The position numbers and the translations under genes are program-made. Under the pieces are notes generated by a model. It was given only the letters and a program-made list of their open reading frames with translations. It searched no databases and was not told the origin of the DNA. A stretch of 64,000 bases of DNA from Megalonaias nervosa (taxonomy: Eukaryota; Mollusca; Bivalvia; Unionida; Unionidae). The stretch spans positions 1 to 64,000 of the forward strand of contig JAECUM010003647.1 in assembly GCA_016617855.1 (NCBI GenBank), read 5' to 3'. This document shows positions 19,390 through 32,224 of this stretch, one piece after another (positions within the stretch are counted from its first letter, which is position 1; each line of letters starts with the position of its first letter).

Positions 19390-20270
19390 AAAAATTTTCA
19401 GGTTTGACTTTCAGCAGTTTAGAGCTGCAGTGAATAGAGTTATGGCCCTTGTTTGACTTTGTACTTTGCCATTCGATGCGATTTGTATCCTATAACATTT
19501 GAAGGATTTTGTAGATTGAAATCAGATTTTGGTAGGTAGATTTACATTAAGAACACTTGTGTCAGGTTCAGTTTTCAGAGTTTATCCAGGGAAATTGTGT
19601 ATGGCCCTTGTTTAATTTAGAACTTAGTTTTGCTTCTGTTCAATAACTTTCGAACAATTTTATTGATTGAATTCAGATTTAGTAAAAAGATTTATGTTAG
19701 AAAGACCCAGGTCAGACTTGATTTTCACCTTTTTCTGGCAAAATGTTGTAGTGTTATGGACTATGTTTTGACTTTGAACTGTGCTTCTCAATTTTGTTGC
19801 TATTCAGGAGTATTTGAATGACTTCATGGACTGAAATTGAATTTAATATGAGGCTTTCATTAAGAATACTTGGATCAAGTTTGTTTTCACTTTTTTCTCA
19901 CAAAAGTTTATGGATATGTGGTCCCTGTTTGATTGAGAACTGTGTTTGTCAATTTTGTTTCAGTTCATGAACATTTAAAGGACTTCATGTATTGAAATCA
20001 TTTTTGGTATGAGACTTTATATTAAGGCCCAGGTCAAGTTTAATTTTCAGTTTTTGCATAAAATGTTATGGAGTTATGGCCCTTGTTTGATTTTGACCCT
20101 GCCCCTCAATATCCACTCATTTATATTTATAAGGATTTATTTGCCTGAAACAAAATTTGGTATGAGGCTTTATCAAGTCTGACTTTGTTCCTCTTTCCTA
20201 TTCATTGTCATTGCTGTGGAGTTATAGCCCCTTTTTTCCCATTCATTGCTATGGAGTTATAGTCCCTATT
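19390..20270. repeat. tandem repeat with about 157-bp period in an XRN1 intron
   Basis: The phrase tatggcccttgtttga and variants recur at about 19443, 19600, 19757, 19913, 20075 and 20222, each followed by a diverged segment with tgaaat(c/t)agattt. A related array is at 41640-42640. Confidence 0.75.
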
Positions 20271-21889
20271 TACTATTTTGGCTATTCAGTTAGATCATAT
20301 TGGCATTGGCATCTGGGTCATGTTCATACTTTTCTGGTTTGTCTCATTTCATTCTTTTTAGGAAGTGGAGGAGAGCTCTTGTACTACTCTCAGCACCTGC
20401 AAGCATATAGATATAGACACCGTCACAGTAACTTAACTGTTCTTTCTTCCTAGATGCTAGGCAACAGTTGGAAATAGGTTTTATAGCACGTTTACTCTGT
20501 GTTAGGGGGCTAAGAGGGATAATTTTTTCCATTTGTGTAGGTTTGTTTTTGTAGACACACACACATATACCAGGTATGATGAATCTTCCTGAGATGCAAA
20601 TTGATGAGTACTACAGGGATGCCACTTATCCCAATTTACTCTTGATGATCCCAATTATTTTTCAAATCCTAAAATTCAGATTTTCCAAATTTTACCAAAA
20701 ATCAGAATTGTTAAAAATGCCAGAATATAAAATATATCTAAGTCTGATATTGAAATAAAATTGAATTGATAAAGAGAGGGACAAGCAAATCAGAAGTGGA
20801 AATATTCAGTACTCAGAGTCAATTGGCATTATATCAATCTCACATGATCACTATTTTGCTGCCTTATTATAAACCCTTGTTCTTGTCATTGTCATAAGAC
20901 AGTAAACATTGCTATGGTTTATACCTTTTGATTTGCAATGGCTGTGCCTCCTTCAGAGAGAGCAAAAGTGATGCAGAAATTCCATGAGGAATACATTCAA
21001 ACTTGGAATTTTTGTAAACATATGGTTGCAATTATTGATTGTGTTTTTTGTATTTTTCTTCTTCCAAATCCTGATTATTTTAATTTAGCATCTTGATTTT
21101 CATACCACTCAAGGTGGCAGCCCTGGTACTGCAGGCTAATTATAAAAGTAGGTCACTGACCTATATTTCAAGCCTCTTGAAAACTTTAAATTTTTGTTTT
21201 ATGTTTGTTTTTCAAGCTCTGATCATGCTATAATTATCAAACTAGATTGGATCCATCTCTGTAAGTCCTGAGCCTTAGAGCAAAAGAAGGCCACTGTAGC
21301 CAACATTAAATATTTACTGGCATAGTTACGTTTTTCCATTTAACAAAATTTGAAATATGTTTATTCACCCTGTATGCATACAGTTATACCTAGGATCAGA
21401 TTTGCTAATGGATACTTCTTGACAACTATTTAACCTGCAGCACAAAAATGGGTTATTGTGACCCCTATATCATGCTTTATTGAATTTGGTTCAGTTTTAT
21501 TGTTTAGGTTTATATCTCAAGGTCTGTTGATCCTACAATCATCAAACTAAACAGTTGTATGCATCACTGTTAGTGCCACATCCTTACAGCAAAAGGTCAT
21601 TATGACCTTCATTGCACGTTTGACTGGCTTAGGTTAAGATTTTGCATTAAAAATGCTATTGAAACCACTAAAAAAACAGGTGTGGTCCCATCAGCATGGC
21701 TTTACAAATCCACATGATGATACCTGGGACAGACTCAGATTTGGCTCAGACAAGTTCATGTTTCCAACATACTTGACCATAGGAAAGTCCAGAAAGGGGA
21801 TAGGTTGTTCATTTTATAATGATTTATGTTCTGCACATTTTATACTCTGCATTCTAGCTATAGGACACATTATTTGACTATATTATGCA

Positions 21890-22025
21890 CAGGAAATGGG
21901 AGCTAAGTGCCTTTCCCAAGGACACACTCAGGCAGTCAACGCAGTGTGGCCTGGGCAGGCATTGAACCAGTGACCCTTGGACTACAAGTCTGACACTACG
22001 AAATGAGCTGCTGTGGCTCTCCCTC
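21890..22025 (-). repeat. SINE-C fragment, tRNA-derived
   Basis: The reverse complement shows acttgtagtccaagggtcac, then a B box (ggttcaatgcc), then ccttgggaaaggcacttag, the typical 3' side of a tRNA-derived SINE head. A related copy in plus orientation is at 48146-48440. Confidence 0.6.
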
Positions 22026-22699
22026 AGTATGGTAGTTGGTCATTATGATGCATATTTTACACTACAGTGTGGTCGAATTTTGTTTAATTTTCATTTCTGA
22101 AATACTCTGCATGTTGGAATTGTGAGATTGATGATGATATTCATTGGTTATAATCCTCACCATTGTCAGAAAGGAAGCACATCATGACCAACAGTTAATC
22201 TGGTTTTGTCTTTGGTTATTTGTTTGATTTATTTCATGTCTTCATGAGATTTTCCACATGTCATATACATATTATTATACCTAGAATCGTGAAACTTAGT
22301 GAGGTGAAGCATTTTAATAAGTGCTGCACCTTTATTGTGACTTTTAGTTCCTGCCTTTTGTGACTGTTTAAGTTTTGTATTTATAAATCATTTTTTGGGT
22401 GCAGATTGCATTACAGTCATGAAACTTGATAATTGGATGCATCTTTATTAGTACCACTCCCTTACAACCAAAGAGTCACTGTGACCTATATTTTATTTTT
22501 TATTAACATAGGTTAAGAATCTTTGTTTAATTGTTGACCCCATACTTTTCCATGCTATATACAGCCCTTTGTGACATTGTGTAGTTTGTAGTAGGAATGA
22601 ATATGTTGCTTGAACAGTAGACTCTCAGTATTAATGACTATACCATCTATATTATGATAGGTTACAATCAGCAGGTTAACTGTATTGTACATGTAAATG

Positions 22700-22957
22700 T
22701 TGTTGTTGTTGTTGTTGTTGTGGGGCTTAACGCCATTTTTCAGCACACGATAGGCTATACATGGCGGCCAGTATTAATGGTGGAGGAAGAAACCGGGAAA
22801 TCCACGGAAAGAACCACCGACCCACGAGAAGCTACTGGCAAGCTTTCTCACATATCCATATTCGCCGAATCCTAGACTCGAACCCACGCAGACAGAGGTG
22901 AGATGGCAGTGATCCGTAACGGAAAGCGCTTTAGACCACACGGCCACTCGGGGCCCC
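22700..22957 (-). repeat. SINE-A, full length, minus orientation
   Basis: A 258-bp copy with (TTG)n tail at its left, body and tRNA-like head ending ggggcccc. It is flanked by a perfect 12-bp target-site duplication TACATGTAAATG at 22688-22699 and 22958-22969. It looks young. Confidence 0.94.
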
Positions 22958-22984
22958 TACATGTAAATGAGTATATGAATAAGA

Positions 22985-23480
22985 TGACTATACTGCATGC
23001 TTAAGCTGTAGAGACAGATCAGTGTAATTACTGATACATGAACTGTGCTGTTGAGACAGATCATGGTGATTACTGATGTATAAACTATGTTGTAGAGGCA
23101 GATCAGGGTAATTACTGATGCATGAACTGCTGTAGAAGCAGATTGTGGTGATTACTGATGTATAAACTATGCTGTAGAGGCAGATCAGGGTAATTACTGA
23201 TGCATGAAGTGTGCTGTAGAGGCAGATCATGGTGATCACTGACGCATGAACTATGCTGCAGAGGCAGATCAGGGTAATTACTGATGCATGAAGTGTATTG
23301 TAGAGGTAGATCATGGTGATTACTGATGTATAAACTGTTGCAGAGGCAGATCAGGGTAATTACTGATGCATGAAGTGTGCTGTAGAGGCAGATCATGGTG
23401 ATCACTGATGCATGAACTATGTTGTACAGGCAGGTCAAGGTAACTGCCTGTGCACGAACTGTGCTGTATATGCAAATGAA
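22985..23480. repeat. 42-bp minisatellite, about 11 copies
   Basis: The unit contains gaggcagatcagggtaatta and ctgatgcatgaactgtgctg. Unit anchors at 23029, 23071, 23113, 23153 and 23195 give a 40-42-bp period. The minus-strand frames across it are repeat by-products. Confidence 0.92.
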
Positions 23481-25127
23481 AGTAATTACTGCAGATTGAA
23501 CTATCCTTTTGTAAGGTCTTACTGGCTGTCACTCGAAGGTTGCTTGAAGTCTACAACTCCATACAGTTAAATCTGGCTTCATGGGGTGTACAATGATTAT
23601 AGCTTCTGAAGCAGATTTTAAGAAAAATGATTTCTTTAAAACAAAGAGATTTCTTTAAAACAAAGAGAAACAAAATTAATCATTGCTTTTATCACTGTGG
23701 TACCTTTTCTATGATATGTAAAAGAATTTTCTCTTTTATTAATATCTTCTGTGCTGTCACAGAGGCCACCATTTCGTTGTAAAGATCACTTTAGTCAAAA
23801 TTTATTTTCTGCATGATAATGTTTACAATCAAGGCTACTAAAAGCCTTATGGAAGTGAGTTTAGTGCTCATTACTACTGTTAAGTATATGTAATTTAACT
23901 GCTTGTTTGTTAGTTTTAAATTTCTTTTTTATTTTATTTTTATTTCATTACGTTATTGTAATGATAACTTTATTCACTGGATTTGACTTTTTTTTCAGAA
24001 AATTCAGTTTAGTTCTAGGAAATAACGGTGTTGCTACATTATATTTTAGCTGACCTAGTTCCTGACCTTGGTTCAGATTTTGGTAAACACAGAGTGAAAA
24101 TCATTGGTCATTATCAAGGTCATTCTTGGCTTGTGTCAGCTCTGTTGTAAACAACCTTTTGTAAAATTTATTTCCAGTGTGGGAATCATTGATTCTTAGC
24201 TAAGGCTATACTAGCCTACATGCTAATTGAAATTATTTTTCTGCGTGGTTCGAATTAAGTGATCACGTGACCCCATCACGTGGGTCTAAACTGCGTTTTA
24301 GTTGAGGGTTAAAACAGACGTTTTGTAGTGAAATAGTCAGTTGTATGTTTACACCTTTAGAGCTAAGGGTGTTTTTAATGTTGATGCCAGTTTCATTTAA
24401 ACTTCTTCTATTATTTGGATTTAATAATTTATATTCCCTGGAAAATACAAGTGCTCATCAAAATTCTTGGACAAAGACATTTAGTGGAAATTATTCAGAA
24501 TTCTAAGGCCAGAATATTATTCTTGATTCATAAAATTCAACAAGGAACTGTTGACACATCAGTACAATACTGCATTCATCTGACGTCATCATCCTCTATC
24601 TTGGAACTTCGTCGGGATTCGAACTTTGATTCAATTAGAACTTTTTGGTGATAGAACTTATATTTTTTAATTCTAGGATTAATTTTTGGATTCGATTCAC
24701 AAACCTAAGTCCTTTTTCATATTTTTACCTTGTTTTCTAGGGAAATAAATTATTCTGTTAAAATTTACAAAGGTTGTTGGCTTTACTCTTTTTTTTGTTA
24801 CTTTTGTACAAGCCTATACTCGTAACACTACATTGTTGTATTTTCTGCCAAGACCCGTAGGGATTAATTAAGAAAAGGGATGACATGTTCTTTGTTGCCT
24901 TCAAATTCATAACTTTTTGCATGAGGAATGGCTTCAAAAGAATAATTGCCTCCAAAATGAATCAGCACTTATTCCAAATCATCGTCAGTGAATAAAAGAA
25001 CTCCATGTGATGGTAAAAAGTTGCCTGGAAACCAGAACTGTGTCTTGATAATACTTATGGAAATCAATGTTGAAAATGTAATGCAAATTCATTTCATTTC
25101 TTTGCTAATATCAAACATTTTTACCAG

Positions 25128-25228
25128 TTCTTGTTCCGGATGATCAAACCCAGAAAGGTTTTCTTCATGGCGGTGGATGGGGTGGCACCAAGAGCAAAGA
25201 TGAACCAGCAGAGAGGAAGGCGATTCAG
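25128..25228 (+). CDS. XRN1: XRN1 coding exon 3
   Basis: The 101-bp exon encodes 33 codons plus two bases, including [20 protein letters not shown] and [10 protein letters not shown]. The Asp of VDGVAP matches catalytic Asp86. The Lys, Gln and two Arg of KMNQQRGRR form the pocket that selects a 5'-monophosphate. The acceptor is ttttaccag and the donor gtatga. It starts in phase 0 and ends two bases into the Arg codon completed by the next exon. Confidence 0.96.
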
Positions 25229-25904
25229 GTATGATGGTCCACGTAACAAATACTCTGCTTGTTAGGAATCGACCAAAAGTTACGTTTTCATACAAAAAAT
25301 TATTGTTTCCATGCAAAAAAGTTGTCATGTTTCACCACAGAAAGTTTTCTTGTTTCTGTGCAAGAGGTTGTCATATTTTAGTACAAGAAGTTTTCAAAGC
25401 TACCCTGTAAACCTTGCCTGATGACCACTGAAGTTTAAGTCCCTCAGTCTTCTCATTTTTACAAATCTAAAATTGTAGTCAGCCTTTACAGCACAAATAG
25501 TTTTGCTACGATTTTGCATTGACCCAACCTTATACTACTGGATTTGAGCTGACTTCTTCTAAAGATAGTGAAAAGGCTGCAATATCACACTGCCACAGCA
25601 ATAAAAAGAAATAGATAACTCCTATTTTCGATCCTTAAATCCTTTACATTTTGTGTAAGTGGATGAAGGTCAAGTGAGTGTATGGCATGGCCCTGCGTAT
25701 GTTACGCTGCATCCATCAATAATTGCTTGTTACCACTCTGGAGATTATTTTTCTCATCCAGTTTTACAGATCTTCATGTAAGGGTTATATCATGAAGAAC
25801 TCTGTCAAGTTTGAGATGCATTTTAATCAGGTGATCCTGCATCTGATTGGCTGATCTTGTTGCTGATTTTGTTCTGACTTTGGATATGGATCGGTGCCAT
25901 CAAG

Positions 25905-26190
25905 ATCTCAAATGATTTTAATAAGGAGAGAGATCCATGCATATTAACATCATGATCTCATCCAATAATGCATGAGACAAATGAATATTGACATTATGAT
26001 CTTGTCCAGTAATGAATGAGATCCATGAATATTAACATGGTGATCTTGTCTAGTATTGAGTGAGATCAATGCATATTAACATCATGATCTTGTCCACTAA
26101 TGAGTGAGATTTGTGCATGTTAACATCATTATCTTGTCCAATGATGAGTGAGATCCGTACATATTAACATGGTGATCTTACATAAGATTT
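25905..26190. repeat. 44-bp tandem repeat within a longer repeated region
   Basis: The phrase gatcttgtcca with taatgagtgagat and catattaacat recurs every 44 bp (25998, 26042, 26086). A longer unit of about 150 bp with gcatctgattggctga continues to about 26760. Confidence 0.75.
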
Positions 26191-28390
26191 GCAGAGGTTA
26201 TTACCATCCTGAACATCATATTTGTGATCCAGTTTTGATCAAACTTTGTTTATAGGTTTATATAATAAAGCTCTTGTTTAATAATGAGTGAGATTCATGC
26301 ATATTAATGAGGTGATCTTGCATCTGCTTGGCTGAGCTTCTTACTAACGAAAAGTCTGTTTCTAATCCAATGTTGATTCAACTTGGTAAATGGACTTAAA
26401 TCATCAGGTCAGTTATGTGAGTGATCCATACATATTGAGGAGGCAATCTTGCATCTGATTGGCTGATCTTGTTAGCATTGAAAAGACTGTTTCTAATCCA
26501 ATGTTGATTGAACTTGGATTTGAATCATCAGAAGGTCTGTTATGTGTGTGATCCATACATATTGATGAGGTAGGTGTTCTTGCATCTGATTAGCTGAGCT
26601 TCTTACCACTCAAGAGGTGGTATTTCTGATCCAGTTTTAAATCAAATTGGTAAATAGGAGCTGCTAATATCATAAAAATGTTGGGTTAATTTAATATAAG
26701 TGAGACATGTCCATATTTATGAGGTGATTTTGCATCTGATTGGCTGAGCTGGGTTTGTATGGACCTTGAATATCCTTGAGTGTTTTGGGGTTTTGAAATT
26801 CCATCTTATGTCCTTGAATTTACTTGAATTGTAACCAAACATTGACGTTGTCTTTGAATATACTTGAATTTTGTGAAAATGAGAACAAGATAAAATCTTT
26901 GAACATAGTATGCTTATTGTTGCTTTCTTGTTCATAATCTGAGCAAAAAAAATCAGAATTCAAAGCTGACTGTAAAATTGAACTTATCCTTGGAGATCTA
27001 ATATTGCCAAAATCTGACAGTATAATATCACAACAAACATTTTTTAAGAAAATAAACTATGGGATGTATTCTTCAAATTCTTATATTTATTTTACAAATG
27101 AACAGCTTTGTTTCATTTTTATTATTACATGTATTTGTCAGTAATTAAAATTTAAAAAGATAGATATACTACTACATATAGATAAAAAAAGAAATGGCTT
27201 GAATTGATAGCTAGAGAAAAGAATGCATACTCAGGGTTTTCAGTAAGTTTCAAAACTGAGGAGACATTTGACCCTTGACACCAAATTCTCAAGAGTCATA
27301 ATGAAAATCTCAAATGGAAATCTCAAAGAGTTATTTGATTTTGTGCCTTGATATTGTAGCTGGGATTGTCCGTTATTCATTCAGCAAACTGATGCGAAAG
27401 ACTTTTTTTAGATTTATTCTCCTTCTCCTTAGAATTGTTACTCAAAATTTCTATTTCTTTGGAGCCTGAAGGTTGGAATGATCACTGTCAGATCATTTCA
27501 AAGACTGATACAGAAAAGAAAATACACTTCTTTCTGATCAGTTAATACGATTCAGTATACCAGTGTAATCAAAAAGAAGGAGGCGTATATCTCATTGCTT
27601 ACTGCAAAAATTTTATTCAAAAATTCACAAGCCGTTTTGTTTCCTTCACAAGATCATTGACTGGTGACCACTAATGATGACAGTTTTGATTATTTACAAA
27701 CTTGACATGCTCTCATTAGTTTTCTGGTCCAATTTCCCCATGAATAAATGGATAGTGTCTTCTCTGTGTGATTAGAATGTGGCAGTGACAAAATATCTGC
27801 ACTCAAAAAGAAAACTCAGACTTCAGTTTTTCCATGGCCAAGTTTTTAAGGTTGCTGACTTAACGCCAATACTTGTCCTGTGTAAGTACATCATGAGGAG
27901 TATTAACCAGTGGGGGTTTTTGTCAGCATGCCATGGTATTGGGAGAAATCATATGTTATCAGCTGCCATTAAAACTTTCGTCAGAGAGAAATCTTGAACA
28001 ACAAAATAACAAATAATGGAACAGAATAAAAATACATATTCAGGTGTTTCTGTTGAAATCATTGTTTGGTCGATCTCTCATTTTTATCACCTCCACCAAA
28101 GGTCAGCAAATTTTTATTAAAAGCCATCACCACCTTTGATCCCTTCATTGCTTGTAATACCCTTATAAAAACCTCCCACACTTGGTGTAAACACCCCACC
28201 CCACCCCATTACAACAGTAAGGTAGTCAACTAACAAACTTGTTGTGTACACATGTTAGCCTTCACAATCTCGTTACTCAGCCACACATTATTGCACCAGT
28301 ACAAGAATTCTGTTCCCCAGTAGACCAGTTCACAATGGTTTCTGTAATGTGGGGATAGAAAATATACAAATATACCAATTGTTTGGTCTC

Positions 28391-28392
28391 AA

Positions 28393-28425
<33 letters not shown>

Positions 28426-28427
28426 TC
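28391..28427. repeat. (AAT)n microsatellite
   Basis: About 12 AAT units. Confidence 0.9.
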
Positions 28428-30048
28428 CAGTATTAAAAATCTTTTATTTTTCAAAAGCAGTGGGGTAGATTTCAACTAAAACAACGTATGTGCAGTTGAC
28501 TGCTTTTAAAATTGTATTTTTGTCCTCCTGCCAGTAGAATCACATGGATGCTGATGGTGAATCAAAGAAATACCCACATTTGATAATGAGTTAGTTCAAT
28601 CAGAATTGATTGCCACTTCCTCTATCATAAACATCAAAGATAATCTCAAAACAATATAATTTTTATTCAGTTACGCTCACCTAAGCATGACTTCAATGAC
28701 GTGAGCTCTGCCCAGTTCTTATTGATTTTATTAAGGTGCAATAATATTGGCTGATAAAGGTATAAACAGTAGTCGAGCGAATGTCAATCACTGGCATATA
28801 CAGTCAATTTACTTTGGACAGTACATGCTGAGTAGGAAATTATGGAAGAGGCTGATCAATGGTAATTGTCTGATGCTCTCACCCAAATCAACTTGGGTCA
28901 TAAAACAACACAGGTTGCCAGAAATGGTTCAAATATAAATTCCAGGAATCAGAACCCGAGGGTACGTGTCTATTGAGAACCCTGATACTAGATAGTTAGA
29001 AAAACAGTTTATGGCTAATGATTAGAAATGACTGCCGTCATTTCTAAATATTCCTTTAACAGAAATCTTGCTAGTTATGTTATTAACAGTTATCACCAAG
29101 TCACCTTGAAATCAGTGACATACAGCAAACCAATTTTTGACAATTCAACTTTTGAGAACAAGCTTTCTCAGACCACGGAGTCAGACAGTTTCATTGGCCA
29201 ACATGATGCACACTCCAGCTATGCGAGGACAAGGAAGTCAGCATATCCTGTTGTCTTACATTATGATTAAAATGTAACTGATAACAAGTTAAAATATTTA
29301 GTTCCTTGTTGTTAAAACTTGCTTCAGATAATATTCACATCATCGTGTTTATATAAGAAATGGAAATGACAGACTTTGACAGTGTATTGTTTGAAATAAA
29401 GTATCGATACATGAATGAAGGGCATTTATATAATTGAAGCATGCAGTACATATAAATGCTACATACAGGTGAACTAAGGAATGCTTTCAGAGACTAAAAC
29501 TTGCAAAAACATTTAAATTGAACACAAACCTCTCTCTCAGTTTTTTGGATTTGACTGCAGGAAAATACCATGCAGACTAGAGTGAACAGTGGACATGTTA
29601 TTCCTTCAGGTGAGGAAATTGTAGAAAACTAAAAGCATAGAAGTGAATATTTATTTCAGAAATTAATACATCCATGATGTGAGTGCCAGAGATAATAATG
29701 TGTTTGAATTTCTTTTATGAGTTTGACAAAGATAAAGGTATTTGCAGTACCTGAATATGGTAGATAGGATTATATCATAAATATTTAGAATGACTTAAAT
29801 TATGAGCAAGAAAATATTCCTATTAATTATGCCTTTGTTTTTGAAGAGAATTTTTATCAGGATATGGTAAAAGAGGTGAAATTGACATGATATAATAAAG
29901 TTTGGAAGATAGTTTAAGTTGGCTTTTATTATACTGCATAGACATACTTAGTGAAAGTTTCAACTGGTACATTATTAAGCCATTTGAGCAGGCTCTCTTG
30001 CACCTCTAGTTGTTTGTTGGAACCTGCACACTGCTCAGGCACTGCTCC

Positions 30049-30318
30049 CATTCATGGAACCTACACAGTGCTCCCATTCATGGAACTAGCACAGTGCTCC
30101 CATTCATGGAACCTGCACAGTGCTCCCATTCATGGAACTAGCACAGTGCTCCCATTCATGGAACCTGCACAGTGCTTCCATTCATGGAAACTGCACAGTG
30201 CTCCCATTCATGGAACCTGCATGGTGCTCCCATTCATGGAAACTGCACAGTGCTTCCATTCATGGAAACTGCACAGTGCTCCCATTCATGGAACCTGCAT
30301 GGTGCTCCCATTCATGCA
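30049..30318. repeat. 26-bp minisatellite, about 10 copies
   Basis: Unit cattcatggaacctgcacag followed by tgctcc. Starts at 30049, 30075 and 30101 give an exact 26-bp period. All three + frames are open because the period is not a multiple of three and the unit lacks stops. Confidence 0.95.
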
Positions 30319-31531
30319 GAAATGTACTTGAATGTTGCATCAATAGTCTTCGGCATATACAATACATTAGCCTGATTCATGTGGCTCACTTCAGTAGTTG
30401 AAGACTGGTGCATGCATGAAATTAAGTCTAAGCACTGTATTTCCATCAGTTATTGGTGTTTCTCAATTTCTACATTTTTCTCAATGATAACAAAACTTGA
30501 TTAATTGCAGATCATGCATGCAATTTTTCTGACACTTCTGAAACACTAAGTACAAATAAGTTGTGGAATTTTTCATTATTTACTGAATTATTTAGTCATT
30601 TATTTTTTAATACTCTAGTGCAGTGATACTATTTTATTTTATTCACAATATATTCCCATTTTAGCGACTTGGTGGATACAGAAATCCTCTATCCAGGAAA
30701 GTAGTGGGAACATTGTAACAAAAGCTAGACCTATTCAACCAATGTCATATGTAATAAGTGCACATTAAAAAGCTTGGAAGCATAGCACAGGGTTAGAGGG
30801 ATGAAAAAAGAGGCTTAGAGATTTGAGAAAGTAGAAATACATATCTAGTGTAAATTTAAACTTAGTTAAAATTGGTAGTACAGCTGTTTCTGCAAAAAGA
30901 TATGTGCTCTTGACAGGTCAGGTGTTGGTATAATGTGGTCTTTGAATTGGAAAAGAATGGATAAGAAAAATGTCAGCTTTGGATAGGTGACCAAATACTC
31001 TCAGTCTGAAAATTTTTGATTTGCTGTTCCCAGATCATTAAGATTATACACTGCCCTGGACTGCATAATCCAGGCATTGATCGGGCAGATTTAGTGTAAA
31101 GAATTTAAACAACGCAGAAGAAAAATCAACAGTTAAAGGATTAGGTGGCACATTGCATTGAGTTTATAGGAACAGTTACAAGATGTCAGAGGTCCAACAG
31201 GTTAGTATCAATAATATATGACAGGTCAGCGGCCAGAAGAGATTAGTCCCAAGTCTTGAACCACTGTAATATGGAAGCCCTGTTACAATAAATACAGATG
31301 TATGAGTTTGATCCAACTGCAAAATAACATAGACCATGTTCTACCATCAGACATTGTGACAGGAGATCAGGGTCTATGTTTTTTGTTCTGCAGATTAGTT
31401 CAAACAAACTGCATAGACCCAGAACTGGCAGCACATTATGTTAGGGTACATCGGGATCTGTGCAGTTTACATTTGTGTCCGACTTGTCAGCAAGTACATA
31501 TAGTACCATTGCACCTCAGACATGTGGAATG

Positions 31532-32090
31532 GAACCTGGGATTGCAGAGGCTCAGTTTGGTCATATTACTGCGGTTGTATAAATTTCGTGTCTTTACTAA
31601 TAATTTAGACCGCTTCTGTGGCCTAAGTGGTTAGAGTGTCCACCTCGGACGTGGAGGTCATGATTTCAACCCCTGGCCGAGTCATACCAAACCTGGGATT
31701 GCAAAGGCTTAGTTTGATCATATTACTGCGGTTGTATAAATTTCATGTCTTTACTAATAATTTAGACTGCTCCTGTGGCCTAAGTGGTTAGAGTGTCCAC
31801 CTCAAACGCGGAGGTGTGGTTTCAAACCCCAGCCGAGTCATACCAAAGACTTATAACAGTGGTAGTAGCAGCCAACCAGTCCTAACACTAACATCTTAAT
31901 GCTGAGCACCTACTCAGCATTAAGATGTTAGTGTTAGGACTGGTTGGCCTTGTGTCCGGATAATGTGACTGGGTGGGACATGGTGCCCCAGTGCTAGACA
32001 TCACTATAAACTGTCACACTAAGACATTGTAGCGATATTACTAAAATTGTTCAGGCTATGTTAAAAATCCCAATCACACACAAATATAAC
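31532..32090 (+). repeat. SINE-B, with tandemly duplicated head and an internal palindrome
   Basis: A 158-bp segment including the tRNA-like head (ctgtggcctaagtggttaga) is present twice, starting at about 31532 and 31690. The second copy continues through the SINE-B body to about 32090 (gataatgtgactgggtggg, then caatcacacac). Inside the body, 31871-31906 and 31913-31948 form a perfect 36-bp inverted repeat with a 6-base loop. The SINE-B copy at 18307 lacks this palindrome. Confidence 0.85.
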
Positions 32091-32126
32091 ACTTTAATAA
32101 TTTAATTTTGTTGATGAATGTTTCAG

Positions 32127-32224
32127 ATCTGCTAGGGAAGCAGAAGAATTAGAGAGAAAAGCACGAGAGAAAGGGGAAGTGCTCCCTACAGAAAAAAGAT
32201 TTGACTCCAATTGTATTACTCCAG
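32127..32224 (+). CDS. XRN1: XRN1 coding exon 4
   Basis: The 98-bp exon completes the Arg codon of exon 3 and encodes SAREAEELERKAREKGEVLP followed by TEKRFDSNCITPG, the helical segment and the conserved FDSNCITPG motif of the XRN nuclease domain. The acceptor is atgtttcag and the donor gtttgt. It ends one base into the Gly codon. Confidence 0.95.

Larger units (their letters stand above)
19030..25127 (+). other. XRN1: XRN1 intron of 6.1 kb with repeats
   Basis: Besides the repeats listed separately (19390-20270, 21890-22025, 22700-22957, 22985-23480), the stretch 20270-22690 holds a diverged repeat. In it, phrases such as atcatgaaacttg, attggatgcatc and aaggtcattatgacc recur at about 21220, 21535 and 22420. 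The stretch 23500-25100 shows nothing I recognise. Confidence 0.6.
25229..32126 (+). other. XRN1: XRN1 intron of 6.9 kb with repeats
   Basis: It contains the 44-bp array at 25905-26190 inside a longer repeated region to about 26760, an (AAT)n run at 28391-28427, the 26-bp minisatellite at 30049-30318 and SINE-B at 31532-32090. Between about 26800 and 30000 I see no element ends and no coding sequence. Confidence 0.6.

Noticed and set aside
22985..23532. Minus-strand frames of 108 codons with repeated ICLYS/ASVIT motifs
   Set aside because: Translation of the 42-bp tandem repeat.
24255..24300. Palindromic cacgtg pair (E-box-like) in an XRN1 intron
   Set aside because: Short and isolated; expected by chance at this scale and without supporting context.
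29951..30401. Collagen-like or mucin-like repeat proteins on the + strand
   Set aside because: All three frames are open across the 26-bp minisatellite; no start context, signal or domain supports one of them.
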